From the NCBI GenBank assembly GCA_910585275.1, contig CAJUCW010000033.1, positions 1 through 39,899 of the forward strand: a stretch of 39,899 nt of DNA, given 5' to 3'. The notes under the pieces are model-generated. The model searched no databases and had not been told where the DNA came from. It was given only the letters and a program-made list of their open reading frames with translations. The DNA is from an uncultured Muribaculaceae bacterium. GTDB taxonomy: Bacteria; Bacteroidota; Bacteroidia; Bacteroidales; Muribaculaceae. This document shows positions 16,921-26,351 of the stretch, in pieces. Every line of letters begins with the position of its first letter. Position 1 is the stretch's first letter. The position numbers and the translations under genes were made by a program.

Positions 16921-19430
16921 TTCTTATTCTTACTTTTATACATGTTAATAAGAGCATTACTCCGCGTCAGATTGCGAGGCACATCTCCCCATGTGAAGTC
17001 ATAACCACCCGAAGAGTTCTTCTGCAACACATAGTTCTTCTCTTCCTCCCAATACCAATCATCATATACTGCGCGTACCCAACCTGATGTGCTACTATTC
17101 TCGATTAGAGAACCATCATCTCCAACCGTGTAAGCCCCTTGGGCTGTCATATAAACACCGGTATTAAATAGAGGAGGAATTTTTCCTGTTTTAGCAAGCC
17201 ATACAATAAATTTCATTTCACCGTATGTCGGCATACGCCATCTGCCTGCTGGATATCCTTGTTCCTGATAGGACGCGCATCTTCTCCTGCAATTTTCTCT
17301 GGATACTCTGCTCATTTCAGCATACGAGGAAGCAATCCGAAACTTTGGAGCAACCATCCATTGGTAGGCATCACTTTCGTTTGTCGGATAATAATATTGC
17401 AATTTCCTATTAGTAGTTGAAGCATTCTCTTTATAAAGGGCGGCTGAACTTACAGACCAAGACCCCTCATTTCCATCATTACGAGTCGGCACAGCCATAT
17501 CATTATTTCCACTCAAATTATTGGAATAATAATTCACTCTTGGGTCTCCGATAATATAGGAATCCTCACTGTTAAAGAGTGTTGTCACGGTGATTACATA
17601 CATATTCGGATTCTTATTGGAAGAACTGCTTGTAATCTCCAATAAACCTCCTAACGTAGAAGAATTTTCCCAATAACCAGGAATCGTACCAAATATACTT
17701 GAACTTGGTGCATGCCATGTAGGGTTGACAAAAGCATATCCATAATTTGTAGGATTGCCCCATGCCGAAGCCTGGTAACTCCCTCCAGTATTTTTATCCG
17801 CCTCAATATACATACCTGGGTATTGCACAACCGTCAGACTTTCGTTAAACTCATTTTTATCTATATGACGGACTTTAACATCTATAGTATAAGGAGAATA
17901 GGCCTGAATGACAGGGTCAGAGGGCATATAATAAGAAATACGTCTTTGCACACCTGCAACCGTTTCGTCACTTGCATCTCTATATCCGGTAAGAGCAACC
18001 TGATTATTATTCGAATCATAAGGATTCCACACTTCAAGTGGATGTTTAACAAATAATGAATATTGACCGTTTGCATTCCTTTCAATTCTATATGAACACA
18101 ACGGGGAATCTTCATTCTTTTCGTTCGACAACTTTATTTGCCCGTCCGTTATAGTAAACGTAACCTGCTTCCCGGTATCTTCATATCCGTTTTGATTGAC
18201 AAATGCATATCTGTTATATTTAAGACTTACCTCATATACCTCTATAGGATGTGAAGAATATATGGGTATCTCGATTTCATTTTGACTCTGAACGCTGAAC
18301 TTATTCGGGCTTACCACAAGATAACGGGTATCCTTTATATCTACATCTATATTCTCTGTGCTCCAGTTTACAATCTGATAAGTGAGGTCTTCGAGCGTTT
18401 CCGGAGTTTCCGGCAAAAGACTGCCGAGCATCCCCACGTTAAGGTTGACCACGTATGAATAGTTAGACACAATCTTCGTGAGATTTGTCACCGGCACTTG
18501 ATAATAATAGGTGTTCCATTGCTGTGCTCCTCTCTTTTGCCAAGGCACTACGAGAGTCATCATCGTCTTGTGCTGCTCTTCAGGGGTTTCTTCCCATTGA
18601 TTCGGATAGGTGTAAAACGGCACATCGATATGATAAGGATATTCGCTGCCGTCGCCAGAATTAGGCAGTTCCCTGACTAAACCGGCGTTCCTCATAGTCA
18701 AAGAGTAATAGCCGTCCTCGGCAGGTTGCCAATCCTCTCCCGGAGCCGCCACCGAAGTCTTGACACCGTTGGAAAGTATTGCCCTCACGCCTCCCTTAGA
18801 GGAAATCGCGGGCACCCATTCCGCGCCATCGGCATCTGTTACACTCTCAGGCAATTTAATGTTGAGACTGATTTTGGCAGCCGCCCTAACCAACTCTCCA
18901 CTGCCGGAAGCTGATTCCACACCGTTGGTCTTATTGTATGTCACCGTTCCCGACCCCGCCATCACAAACGATTCCTGCACTTTCAACTCGTTGAAGCGCG
19001 AACCGGCCACCACTTTCTTCAAATCGGCAATGGACGCATTGTCGGGAATATCCGACAAATCCACGTTGGCCACGGCATAGAGATTACAGTCCGCGCCGCT
19101 CGTGCCGTTGAAAAGGGTCTTCACCATATTGTCGGTCAGCTTCATCTGCACCGTCGTGGAATTATTCTTGTCGATTCCTTCGAACCTTTGAAGAGCTTCG
19201 GCGGGGTGGTCTTCCCCATATTCGCGCGGATAAAGGGCCACCACCACATTCTTAATCAAAGTCTCGGAGTTGTCTGACTCCGCCGACCTCGTGGCGTTGC
19301 TGTTTTTCAACGTAATAGCAACCATCCCCGCGCCCGTTGGCACATCGGGCCCTTGCAGACCGTCGCTACACCCCGCGAGAGCGGCACACACGGCAACCGC
19401 CGCCATATATTTTGATAACCTTTCTATCAT
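16917..19430 (-). CDS. Large fimbrial lipoprotein, probable tip adhesin with a C-terminal lectin-like domain
   Basis: This 837-residue lipoprotein (signal ending in AALAGC, Cys21) has an N-terminal fimbrillin-like region: VAITLKNSNATRSAESDN, then IKNVVVALYPRE and NCNLYAVANVDLSD-like strands. The middle beta region is unrecognised (possibly DUF4906-type). The C-terminal module resembles the DUF1566/FISUMP/FGE-like fold (SRENCRRRCASY, GYPAGRWRMPTYGEMKFI, SGWVRAVYDDWYWE). That fold often forms ligand-binding tips. The DNA encoding the C-terminal two thirds (about 16920-18350) is clearly more AT-rich than the N-terminal part (two sampled lines near 37% GC, against 58% in one line of the first third). 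That would fit exchange of the adhesive part. It overlaps the next gene by 4 bp. Confidence 0.65.
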   Translation of the reverse strand: MIERLSKYMAAVAVCAALAGCSDGLQGPDVPTGAGMVAITLKNSNATRSAESDNSETLIKNVVVALYPREYGEDHPAEALQRFEGIDKNNSTTVQMKLTDNMVKTLFNGTSGADCNLYAVANVDLSDIPDNASIADLKKVVAGSRFNELKVQESFVMAGSGTVTYNKTNGVESASGSGELVRAAAKISLNIKLPESVTDADGAEWVPAISSKGGVRAILSNGVKTSVAAPGEDWQPAEDGYYSLTMRNAGLVRELPNSGDGSEYPYHIDVPFYTYPNQWEETPEEQHKTMMTLVVPWQKRGAQQWNTYYYQVPVTNLTKIVSNYSYVVNLNVGMLGSLLPETPETLEDLTYQIVNWSTENIDVDIKDTRYLVVSPNKFSVQSQNEIEIPIYSSHPIEVYEVSLKYNRYAFVNQNGYEDTGKQVTFTITDGQIKLSNEKNEDSPLCSYRIERNANGQYSLFVKHPLEVWNPYDSNNNQVALTGYRDASDETVAGVQRRISYYMPSDPVIQAYSPYTIDVKVRHIDKNEFNESLTVVQYPGMYIEADKNTGGSYQASAWGNPTNYGYAFVNPTWHAPSSSIFGTIPGYWENSSTLGGLLEITSSSSNKNPNMYVITVTTLFNSEDSYIIGDPRVNYYSNNLSGNNDMAVPTRNDGNEGSWSVSSAALYKENASTTNRKLQYYYPTNESDAYQWMVAPKFRIASSYAEMSRVSRENCRRRCASYQEQGYPAGRWRMPTYGEMKFIVWLAKTGKIPPLFNTGVYMTAQGAYTVGDDGSLIENSSTSGWVRAVYDDWYWEEEKNYVLQKNSSGGYDFTWGDVPRNLTRSNALINMYKSKNKK

Positions 19431-19444
19431 CGTTTTTATATGAA

Positions 19445-21196
19445 TTACAGGCTGTTCTGTATTATCGTATAGTTCTTGTAGTCATGGTCGCCGCAGAGCG
19501 GGGCTTCCATATAGGTGCCGTCGGCAAGGCGCACGGTGACGACAAGTTTTGCACGGCTCGACACCTTCGGAGTAGGATTCGTGCTGACAATCCTGATTTC
19601 CGACAGCGTCTTGCCGTCTATAGTGCCTGACACGGACACCTCCCGGCTTTTTGTGCCGTCCGGGTTTTCCACTTCAAACATAAACGCTCCCTGATTACCT
19701 TCGGTCACAATCAATTCAGCAGTCCAGACGGCATTCATAGGTGTGGAAATACCGAATGTCCCGACCAGTTCAACAGGTTCGCCGGCATGCCACGGCTGAA
19801 TTACAACCGTACCTTTGTCCGTATCATTGCCTCCGTTCTCGTCAAATCCCGAAAGCCATCTGAGCGGGTCCGACACATTCACGTTTTTCGTATAGTCGAG
19901 ATTCAAGGTGCTCTCATTCCATTCCCTCACACTTATGGTAATGTCAGCCGGCACTCCCACGTTTACCTGATTTACGGAAAGGGTATAGATGTGGTTGCGG
20001 AGGATGTTGTCGCCGAATTTAAAGTCAGGCTGATTTTCATACTTTGTCATCGGCACATCATACGTTTCCCAATCCGTAGCGCCATCAGCATTTCCCTTGG
20101 TAGCGACCGTAATCCGGAACATAGGATACCCTAATTTAATGTTCCCGTTGACATTGTCAATCACCTGCTCAGGCACATAACCAATGCGGGTCACATTCCC
20201 AACCGAGGGCGTCATTGACCAGTCATTGGGGATAGTTCCCAACTTGAACTCTGCGGTAGCAATAGCATCTTCAATTACCAAACCACCCTCTTTCGGATTA
20301 TAGATATTTGGCGTATGTACCTGCTTACCGTTCACATAATTAACAGCATCCGCCGGCAACTGACGAAGACAATCCTGAGTTCCGATGAACTCTACCATCT
20401 CTATCTTCGGATAACCGTAAACATCTTTATCAGCCTGAGGGATATTGTCAATCACACGGATCTTAGCCACAGCGCGCAACATGTCAATCTCTCCGAGATA
20501 TATCCTTTCGTCGGGACGGCTGGCATAAAGCGCCCCTTCGGTAGTCGTAAAGTTGTTCGTTCCGAACATCGGGATATTCCCCTTGCCGTAAGCACTGGAA
20601 ATATCTGTCACCGCATCATTACCCGTATAGATGTTTGTCATCGCAAATCCCCATTTGGAAGCCTGCTGTATAACCTCCTTATATGTTTCTCCGGTGAGAG
20701 CATTATAATCGCCTCCGGCAGGATTCGATGACTTGCAGTTTGCAAACACCACAAAACGGAAGTTGACTTTATCATTACTTCCCGGCTTAATTGCATGTCC
20801 AAGTTTCGTGTCGAGAGTTTCGCGATCCATTTTCACGGTGACAGTGTATGCGCCGGGGCTACCGGTTATCATCGTTGTCGGGTCGGTTGAAGATGCGATG
20901 TTCGTATTCTTCACCACGAGTTTCGCGTCATCGCCCTCTCCAACGAAGATAAAGAAGGCGAAATCGTTGACATTGATGCCGTCTTCAAACTCGCGGTACT
21001 CGCTGTCAACCTCTTTATGGAAGTCATCCGCACGGGTACCTGTCATCGGTGCCGACGTTATCATCTTGAAACTCATCATCACGGAGTCTGATTCGGGACA
21101 TATCCCCCCATCCTCCATAATGGAGCTGCAAGACAGCAGCATCGCCATCGCGAAAAGCGCAGCCAGTCCGCTTTTTATGTATCTTAGTAACCTCAT
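19445..21196 (-). CDS. Fimbrillin-like lipoprotein, minor fimbrial subunit
   Basis: The lipoprotein signal MRLLRYIKSGLAALFAMAMLLSC ends at Cys23 and is followed by CPESDSVMMSFKMITS, a form common in FimB/Mfa2 and FimD-like proteins. Fimbrillin-fold hallmarks are VNDFAFFIFVGEGDD, LRAVAKIRVIDNI and the strand NILRNHIYTLSVNQVNVG that closes the second transthyretin-like domain. A further beta domain (residues of about 440-583) follows. It sits between the Mfa2-like gene (41-bp gap) and the large tip-like gene (14-bp gap) and is surely co-transcribed. The exact position in the fimbria is inferred only. Confidence 0.7.
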   Translation of the reverse strand: MRLLRYIKSGLAALFAMAMLLSCSSIMEDGGICPESDSVMMSFKMITSAPMTGTRADDFHKEVDSEYREFEDGINVNDFAFFIFVGEGDDAKLVVKNTNIASSTDPTTMITGSPGAYTVTVKMDRETLDTKLGHAIKPGSNDKVNFRFVVFANCKSSNPAGGDYNALTGETYKEVIQQASKWGFAMTNIYTGNDAVTDISSAYGKGNIPMFGTNNFTTTEGALYASRPDERIYLGEIDMLRAVAKIRVIDNIPQADKDVYGYPKIEMVEFIGTQDCLRQLPADAVNYVNGKQVHTPNIYNPKEGGLVIEDAIATAEFKLGTIPNDWSMTPSVGNVTRIGYVPEQVIDNVNGNIKLGYPMFRITVATKGNADGATDWETYDVPMTKYENQPDFKFGDNILRNHIYTLSVNQVNVGVPADITISVREWNESTLNLDYTKNVNVSDPLRWLSGFDENGGNDTDKGTVVIQPWHAGEPVELVGTFGISTPMNAVWTAELIVTEGNQGAFMFEVENPDGTKSREVSVSGTIDGKTLSEIRIVSTNPTPKVSSRAKLVVTVRLADGTYMEAPLCGDHDYKNYTIIQNSL

Positions 21197-21237
21197 AAGG
21201 ATATAATCTTAGAGTAACTGTTTTGTCTTTAACCTCA

Positions 21238-22299
21238 TCATAACTCGGAATCCTGCGGAGGTACCACAGCCCAGCTGTTGACGAATATTCCTCCCGCCAC
21301 ATACCAGTTGCTGTGCTTGTCGATGAAGAACACTATCGAGTAATCGTCCTGACGGTCGAGATACTCCTGGTCGGTGATGTCGCCGTAATGCCCTTTCACA
21401 AGCAGGAAGTAATCCACAAGGGGTATGTCGATGATGTCGCGGTCATCCCAGTTGCGGTGAACCACCAGGCGAGCCTTTGAATCCGCCATCAGTCTGCCGG
21501 TTGAAAGTTCGAACAGGAGCGATGCCACGGTGGTCTGCACCCTGGTTGTAGCCATATCGTAGAGGGTACGCGTATCCTCCTCGCCCGGTGCCGTGGTCTG
21601 TCCGTACTTTATGTTCCAAGGCTGATAGGTCACCATGGGAGAAGTCGGCAGCAGAGCGTTGTTCCAGGCATATTCCGCATTGTTGTCGGTAATGGTCACA
21701 GAGAAATCGCGGTTCTCGATTTCGCTGCCATCGAGGTGCTGGAGCATCACGCGGATGTCTTTTGTGTCTTTCATGAGCGACATCGTCACCGTCTTCACGG
21801 TCGGGTTGTAGGGGTCAACCTCATAATCCACGCCGCTCACGTAGGCATGGTAAAGCCCCGGGAGGTCGGACTTGCTCACGTTTTCTCCGTTCTCCTCCAC
21901 CGTGCGCATCGTCACCTCAAGGTCCTCTTTCGATGCCGGGGTATAAGTGGCGAGGTCGAAGTCGGCGTTACCCTCCAGTCCGCACCATGCCACAAAGTCA
22001 TACTCACCCTCCGTGAGAGGGGTAGCGAGATAAAAGTCGCCCGAAGCGAGTTCCGCGCCTGCGGCGCTTCCGCTCCACACAAGCGCACCCTCGGGATTGA
22101 AAGCCCAGACGTTGACCGATGTCACCTCGTGAGAAAACGCGTCGCCCCATTTCAGGTTGTAGTCATAGACAAACCTTATGCGGAGCTGGGCGGGACACGG
22201 GTCAAGGTCCTCGGTCACCATCTTGCACCCCGATGTCATCACTCCGGCAAGAATAGCTGCGGAAATGAAAATCTTGCTTTTTAAATTCTTTATATGCAT
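21238..22299 (-). CDS. FimB/Mfa2-family fimbrial anchor lipoprotein
   Basis: Mfa2/FimB proteins cap and anchor type V fimbriae to the outer membrane and limit their length. The signal ends in GVMTSGC (Cys25). The mature N terminus, DLDPCPAQLRIRFVYDYNLKWGDAFSHEVTS shortened here to its core QLRIRFVYDYN, is the clearest Mfa2 hallmark, followed by VNVWAFNPEGALVW and YDFVAWCGL. The length of 353 residues is typical. The protein ends NSWAVVPPQDSEL, closely resembling the C terminus of the shaft protein two loci upstream. The gene follows the shaft gene across a 335-bp gap that carries a REP-like hairpin. Confidence 0.85.
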   Translation of the reverse strand: MHIKNLKSKIFISAAILAGVMTSGCKMVTEDLDPCPAQLRIRFVYDYNLKWGDAFSHEVTSVNVWAFNPEGALVWSGSAAGAELASGDFYLATPLTEGEYDFVAWCGLEGNADFDLATYTPASKEDLEVTMRTVEENGENVSKSDLPGLYHAYVSGVDYEVDPYNPTVKTVTMSLMKDTKDIRVMLQHLDGSEIENRDFSVTITDNNAEYAWNNALLPTSPMVTYQPWNIKYGQTTAPGEEDTRTLYDMATTRVQTTVASLLFELSTGRLMADSKARLVVHRNWDDRDIIDIPLVDYFLLVKGHYGDITDQEYLDRQDDYSIVFFIDKHSNWYVAGGIFVNSWAVVPPQDSEL

Positions 22300-22634
22300 G
22301 GTTTCAGTTTTATTTCCATTTTGTTTGTGGCGGATTGCCGCCGCGAAGGCCGGCTTCCTTGGTGAGCAGAGGGGCGGTCAGGCCCCCCTGCCCTGAATAC
22401 TCCCCGCAGGGAGAGGTTGTATGAATCAATTCCAAGTCAAACTCTCGCCTGATCTGAAACTTCGCTCATCATTTAATCGCAATTTAATCACGCGGATTCA
22501 ATCGCAATTTGGTCGCACGCAGAGCCGCAGAGTTCGCAGAGTTTTCTTCCAATCGTTCTCTGCATTCCGCATTTAAGCGAACAATAGAATTTGTAGGGAC
22601 ATGCCTCCGGCATGTTTAATCCGCAAATCCGCTA
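22300..22634. other. Intergenic gap between shaft and anchor genes with a REP-like unit
   Basis: There is no credible ORF in these 335 bp. At 22592-22617 lies a unit identical to that at 14825-14850 (stem ACATGCC/GGCATGT), 18 bp past the shaft gene's stop in transcript sense. The rest has GC-rich imperfect repeats near 22330-22410 and AT-rich sequence, with no promoter I can support. Confidence 0.75.
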
Positions 22635-24644
22635 TCAAAGGTCAACACCCTGAGTCGGAACTACAGCCCACTTAAGGATACGAACCTTGTAAGCCACGTA
22701 GTAGTCCTTGGTCTCTGCCGGCGGAACGATAGGATCGTCGTCGCCTCCGATACCTGTAGCAAGACCCTTGATAGAGTTAACCTCGATATTATAAGAATGG
22801 TTACGAACCATACCGAAGTCTCCCACCATAACCTTGTTCCAGTCAATAGCGGCGTTGTCCTTGCCGTCTGTACGGTTAGGATTGCCCTGACGATACCAGC
22901 CATAGTGCTTAACAGGAATGTTGTAGTAAGCGTGGCCGTTGGTATAGAAGTTTGCAAAACCAACCTGCTGCATGAGGATACGGTTAGCCTGAGTAACTGT
23001 AATCTGGTCATCTGTCGTATTTTCAGTACCATCAGCTACTATGCTCTTGTAACCATTACCGTTGGCAATATAAATATTGTTGAGATTTGCACCCTCTTTA
23101 ATCTGCAGTGTGCGCTGACGAACAGGAACCTTCATTGCCTCACCCTGTACTGTTCCATTGGAAGCAAGAACTGCATCGGAGGGGTAAGCGATACCAAGAG
23201 CTGCAAACATTGTTGCAGCATCTTTTGTGGCATCAAGTGCCACATAGTTATCACCGTCTTTCTTGAAGAGAACAGTGGTCTGCTGGAAGAAACGCTTAAG
23301 CATACTTACACCACCGGCAATTTTACTGTCTGCTGAATTCTCTTCATTTTCAAAGAATACAAGAGGATTACCATTAGCACCGGCAATGTAGGTATAGAAG
23401 CTTGTATTGGCAGGAGCGGCTGTGTTGTTAACACTTACAGTATAACCTCCAACGAAAATCACTGACGGCATGGCTGCCTGAGGATTGAGAGATCCAATAG
23501 CACGAGGGCCAACAGTTGTCTCACGGAAATACTGGGGAGTATCCGCACTCTGGTCGAAGCCAGCACCATTAATCACTTCATTATATGAATAATAGGTCTG
23601 GTAAAGTTCATTTGCCTCAACATCGCCAGCCACTTCAGGATAAGTAGCTGTGAAATATGCGGGAGAAACAGCCCAATATGAACGATGATATAAGGGGTTA
23701 TTCCATGACCACGATTTATCATCACTCAATCCGCCATTAATAGCAGTATTCAATGCAGAATAGGTGTAATCATCTGGAAGAAGAACACCAGTAGCGGAAG
23801 GCTGACGGAAAGACTTCACCACATATGTCTCGTTCGCCTCAGCATTAAGCGCCCATTTTGAAGGAGTGAACTTGAGGGTTACAGGAACCTCTGTACCTCC
23901 AACCTCTGCAGTTGCAGTTGTGTATGCCGTATTTGTTGCATTCTGGGCAACCGAGAAAGTAAGTTTGGATGCATAACGCTCTACATACACATCGATAGCC
24001 TTAGCTTCAGCCGCCTTAGCATCTGCTTCAGACTCATAGAGTTGAGCACGATCAACAGCAACTGCAATCTGAGGTTTATCTGAAGAAGCACTCGCATAAT
24101 ATACAGAGTTGCTCATGGGGAAATAGGTTGTATTTCCATTTTCATATGTTACCTTCTCTCTGGTAACAGTCTCAACAGTAGAAAGTGGATTCTGAAGAGC
24201 TGCAGGTGTAAGAGGGTTAATATAGCAGATAACCTGTGCGGGATTATTCTCTCCTTTCTTGATGCTCACGGGAATTACATTCTGATAGTATTTCTCAACC
24301 GTAGCACCTGCATTATCTGCATCTATTACAGGTTTATTGAGTTGAATCTGAACTATCTCACCAACCTGAATACCGTCTGCATCATAGAATACAAAATAAG
24401 CGTTGTTCACCTCAGACTCACCTGATCCGGGATCAAAATCAGTGTTGTCATCATTGGGGCTTCCATTGCCAACACCAGAACGTGTACCCCCAGGCATATC
24501 ACCATGGATGCTCATTTTCACATAGACGGTCTTGTCGGCATCTGCCGGACCGTTGTCTTTACCCGGTTCGCTCAGATTGTCTGACGAGCAAGCCGCGAAG
24601 AGGAGGCCTGTGGCCATCGCTCCGTAATAAAATCTTTTCATCAT
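22635..24644 (-). CDS. Mfa1-like major fimbrial subunit (shaft fimbrillin)
   Basis: This is the polymerising shaft subunit of a type V fimbria. The lipoprotein signal (MMKRFYYGAMATGLLFAAC, Cys19) is followed by a propeptide and the first fimbrillin domain (TVYVKMSIHGDMPGGTRSG, EVNNAYFVFYDADGIQVGE). In known systems a trypsin-like protease removes the propeptide so that strand exchange can occur, and an Arg in GGTRSG is a candidate site. The C-terminal domain contains MVGDFGMVRNHSYNIEVNSI, the Mfa1-type motif, and ends KVRILKWAVVPTQGVDL. Length 669 aa. The 190-bp AT-rich gap upstream (24645-24835) shows no clear promoter. The coding DNA is less GC-rich than the flanking core genes. Confidence 0.87.
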   Translation of the reverse strand: MMKRFYYGAMATGLLFAACSSDNLSEPGKDNGPADADKTVYVKMSIHGDMPGGTRSGVGNGSPNDDNTDFDPGSGESEVNNAYFVFYDADGIQVGEIVQIQLNKPVIDADNAGATVEKYYQNVIPVSIKKGENNPAQVICYINPLTPAALQNPLSTVETVTREKVTYENGNTTYFPMSNSVYYASASSDKPQIAVAVDRAQLYESEADAKAAEAKAIDVYVERYASKLTFSVAQNATNTAYTTATAEVGGTEVPVTLKFTPSKWALNAEANETYVVKSFRQPSATGVLLPDDYTYSALNTAINGGLSDDKSWSWNNPLYHRSYWAVSPAYFTATYPEVAGDVEANELYQTYYSYNEVINGAGFDQSADTPQYFRETTVGPRAIGSLNPQAAMPSVIFVGGYTVSVNNTAAPANTSFYTYIAGANGNPLVFFENEENSADSKIAGGVSMLKRFFQQTTVLFKKDGDNYVALDATKDAATMFAALGIAYPSDAVLASNGTVQGEAMKVPVRQRTLQIKEGANLNNIYIANGNGYKSIVADGTENTTDDQITVTQANRILMQQVGFANFYTNGHAYYNIPVKHYGWYRQGNPNRTDGKDNAAIDWNKVMVGDFGMVRNHSYNIEVNSIKGLATGIGGDDDPIVPPAETKDYYVAYKVRILKWAVVPTQGVDL

Positions 24645-24835
24645 AAAATTTGAATTGATTGTTATTATTTGTTAATAATTGAGATTTATTTAGACTTTAT
24701 CTATTATTTATCAGCAAGTTATATCTTTATTCTACTATCTACATTTCCTATTTCATGGCATGAGACGGGCTGCGAACCCTCTTGCGGGGGATCGTAAATC
24801 TAAACAGTAGTGGCAAGGATATATGTTATGCAGGG

Positions 24836-26302
24836 TTATTTCCCGAGCATCTCAAGGTTTTTGGAAGCTTCCGACAAAGCGCCTGCCTTACGGAAACATT
24901 CGCGGGCTTCATCCATCTCCCCTTTCCAGCTGGCGAGGATGCCTCGGGCATTCCACGCCTCTGCAGAATCGCCTGCCTTGGCAAGCAACGACTCCGCCTT
25001 CTGCAGGTCGCCGGCTTTCAATGCCGCCGAAGCGGCGTTGAGGTTGGCGGCCTCATCGTCAGGATAGTATTTCAGCATGGTGTCGATTACCTCGTTAAAC
25101 TCCGGAGAACCTTCCGGATAGAGCTTCGACACACGGAACATCTGGTTGAGCGACATCTTCTCGGGGTCGGTCTTGATAACCTCTGCCAGTTCCTCGTCGC
25201 CCAACGGCTTCAGCTGGGTCTGGATTTCGAATTTGGTGGTACGCAACTGCGGGAACCATTCCGGAAGAATAATACGGCGATAGATGCCGCTATATTTCGG
25301 ACTTGTCTTCAACTCTTTCTCCTTGGCGTCGTAGTCGGCAGGGCCGTATGCCGGGCGATCGATTAGGGCAAGGAGAGATTCGCGCTGTTCCGCAGTGAGA
25401 TAGGTGTCTTCCTCCACAAGCTGCCTAAACCCTTCCCAGTTCTCCGCCACGGCGGAATATTCGCTTTTCCCGGCAGGGAGCTTATAGCGGTCGGCGATAT
25501 AGTCGGCGAGGGAACGCGAACGGTCGGTCGAAAGTTTTTCGTTGCCCACGTAGCTACCTTCGGGCGAGGCATAACCGCAAATCCTGATTTTGGTTATCTC
25601 CATGTTCTTGTTGCTCAGGGCACTTGAAATGGAGTCGTCAATGGTTTTAAGTTCGAGACGGTTATCGATGGGTTGGCCGTTGCGGCAAACGTAGGGTTCG
25701 GCGTGGAGGACAGACTTGTTGACCTCAAACTGCACCCGCGCCCGACCCTCATGCTTGATCACCGGAAGCGGAGCCAAAGCGGGAACCATATATGAAGCAC
25801 GCATCTTCTCGGCCGGATTAAGGCGGAGCAATTCGTCGCTCTTCACCACGCTGCCGTTGTAGTGGCCGCATCCGCAGGTGTCGATCATCCATTTCACGGA
25901 AGCCGTGGGGCTCCACATCCATTTCTGCATCGGCACAGCCACGTTGTAGCTGATGGTCTGGGGTTTGCCGTTCTTGCGCCTCACAGCCACTTCCACGCCG
26001 TTCTCATATTTGTCGGAGGCTTTCACAGTGCCCCTCTCCCATGCAATCTGCATGGCGCGGCCGTTGACAAGAGCGGCGGGGAGCACCTCGGTATTTCCGG
26101 AGCCATCTTCAAGGATAGGAGTAAGAAAAATCTGGCGGTTCGATTTCAGGTCCAAGGCATCGAGCACGATGTCGGCGCTGAACTTCATGCGGTCGCCCGA
26201 GGGGATGGCCATGGAGTTTTCTATCTCCACGTCAACCGACCTTTCGGCCATCGCCGGGAGCATCAATAACGACAATCCCGAAACAAGGAGAGCGCGTTTC
26301 AT
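24836..26302 (-). CDS. OmpA-like, DUF3868-type outer-membrane protein of the fimbrial operon
   Basis: I chose the start at 26302 because it gives a signal peptide (MKRALLVSGLSLLMLPAMA); an upstream in-frame ATG at 26362 adds 20 unneeded residues. The N-terminal half is a beta domain of DUF3868 type (VDVEIENSMAIPSGDRMKF, WSPTASVKWMIDTCGCGHYN). Residues of about 220-310 form an OmpA-like peptidoglycan-binding region (ARVQFEVNKSVL, ITKIRICGYASPEGSYVGN, STDRSRSLADYIADRY). The C-terminal end is TPR-like (AANLNAASAALKAGDLQKAE). Such genes accompany DUF3575 and Mfa1 genes in Bacteroidales fimbrial clusters. An envelope-anchoring or assembly role is inferred. It begins 49 bp after the DUF3575 stop. 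Confidence 0.75.
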   Translation of the reverse strand: MKRALLVSGLSLLMLPAMAERSVDVEIENSMAIPSGDRMKFSADIVLDALDLKSNRQIFLTPILEDGSGNTEVLPAALVNGRAMQIAWERGTVKASDKYENGVEVAVRRKNGKPQTISYNVAVPMQKWMWSPTASVKWMIDTCGCGHYNGSVVKSDELLRLNPAEKMRASYMVPALAPLPVIKHEGRARVQFEVNKSVLHAEPYVCRNGQPIDNRLELKTIDDSISSALSNKNMEITKIRICGYASPEGSYVGNEKLSTDRSRSLADYIADRYKLPAGKSEYSAVAENWEGFRQLVEEDTYLTAEQRESLLALIDRPAYGPADYDAKEKELKTSPKYSGIYRRIILPEWFPQLRTTKFEIQTQLKPLGDEELAEVIKTDPEKMSLNQMFRVSKLYPEGSPEFNEVIDTMLKYYPDDEAANLNAASAALKAGDLQKAESLLAKAGDSAEAWNARGILASWKGEMDEARECFRKAGALSEASKNLEMLGK

Positions 26303-26351
26303 GTTATAGATTGGTTTTATATAGGTATTACTCATATTAACGGGAACTTCA

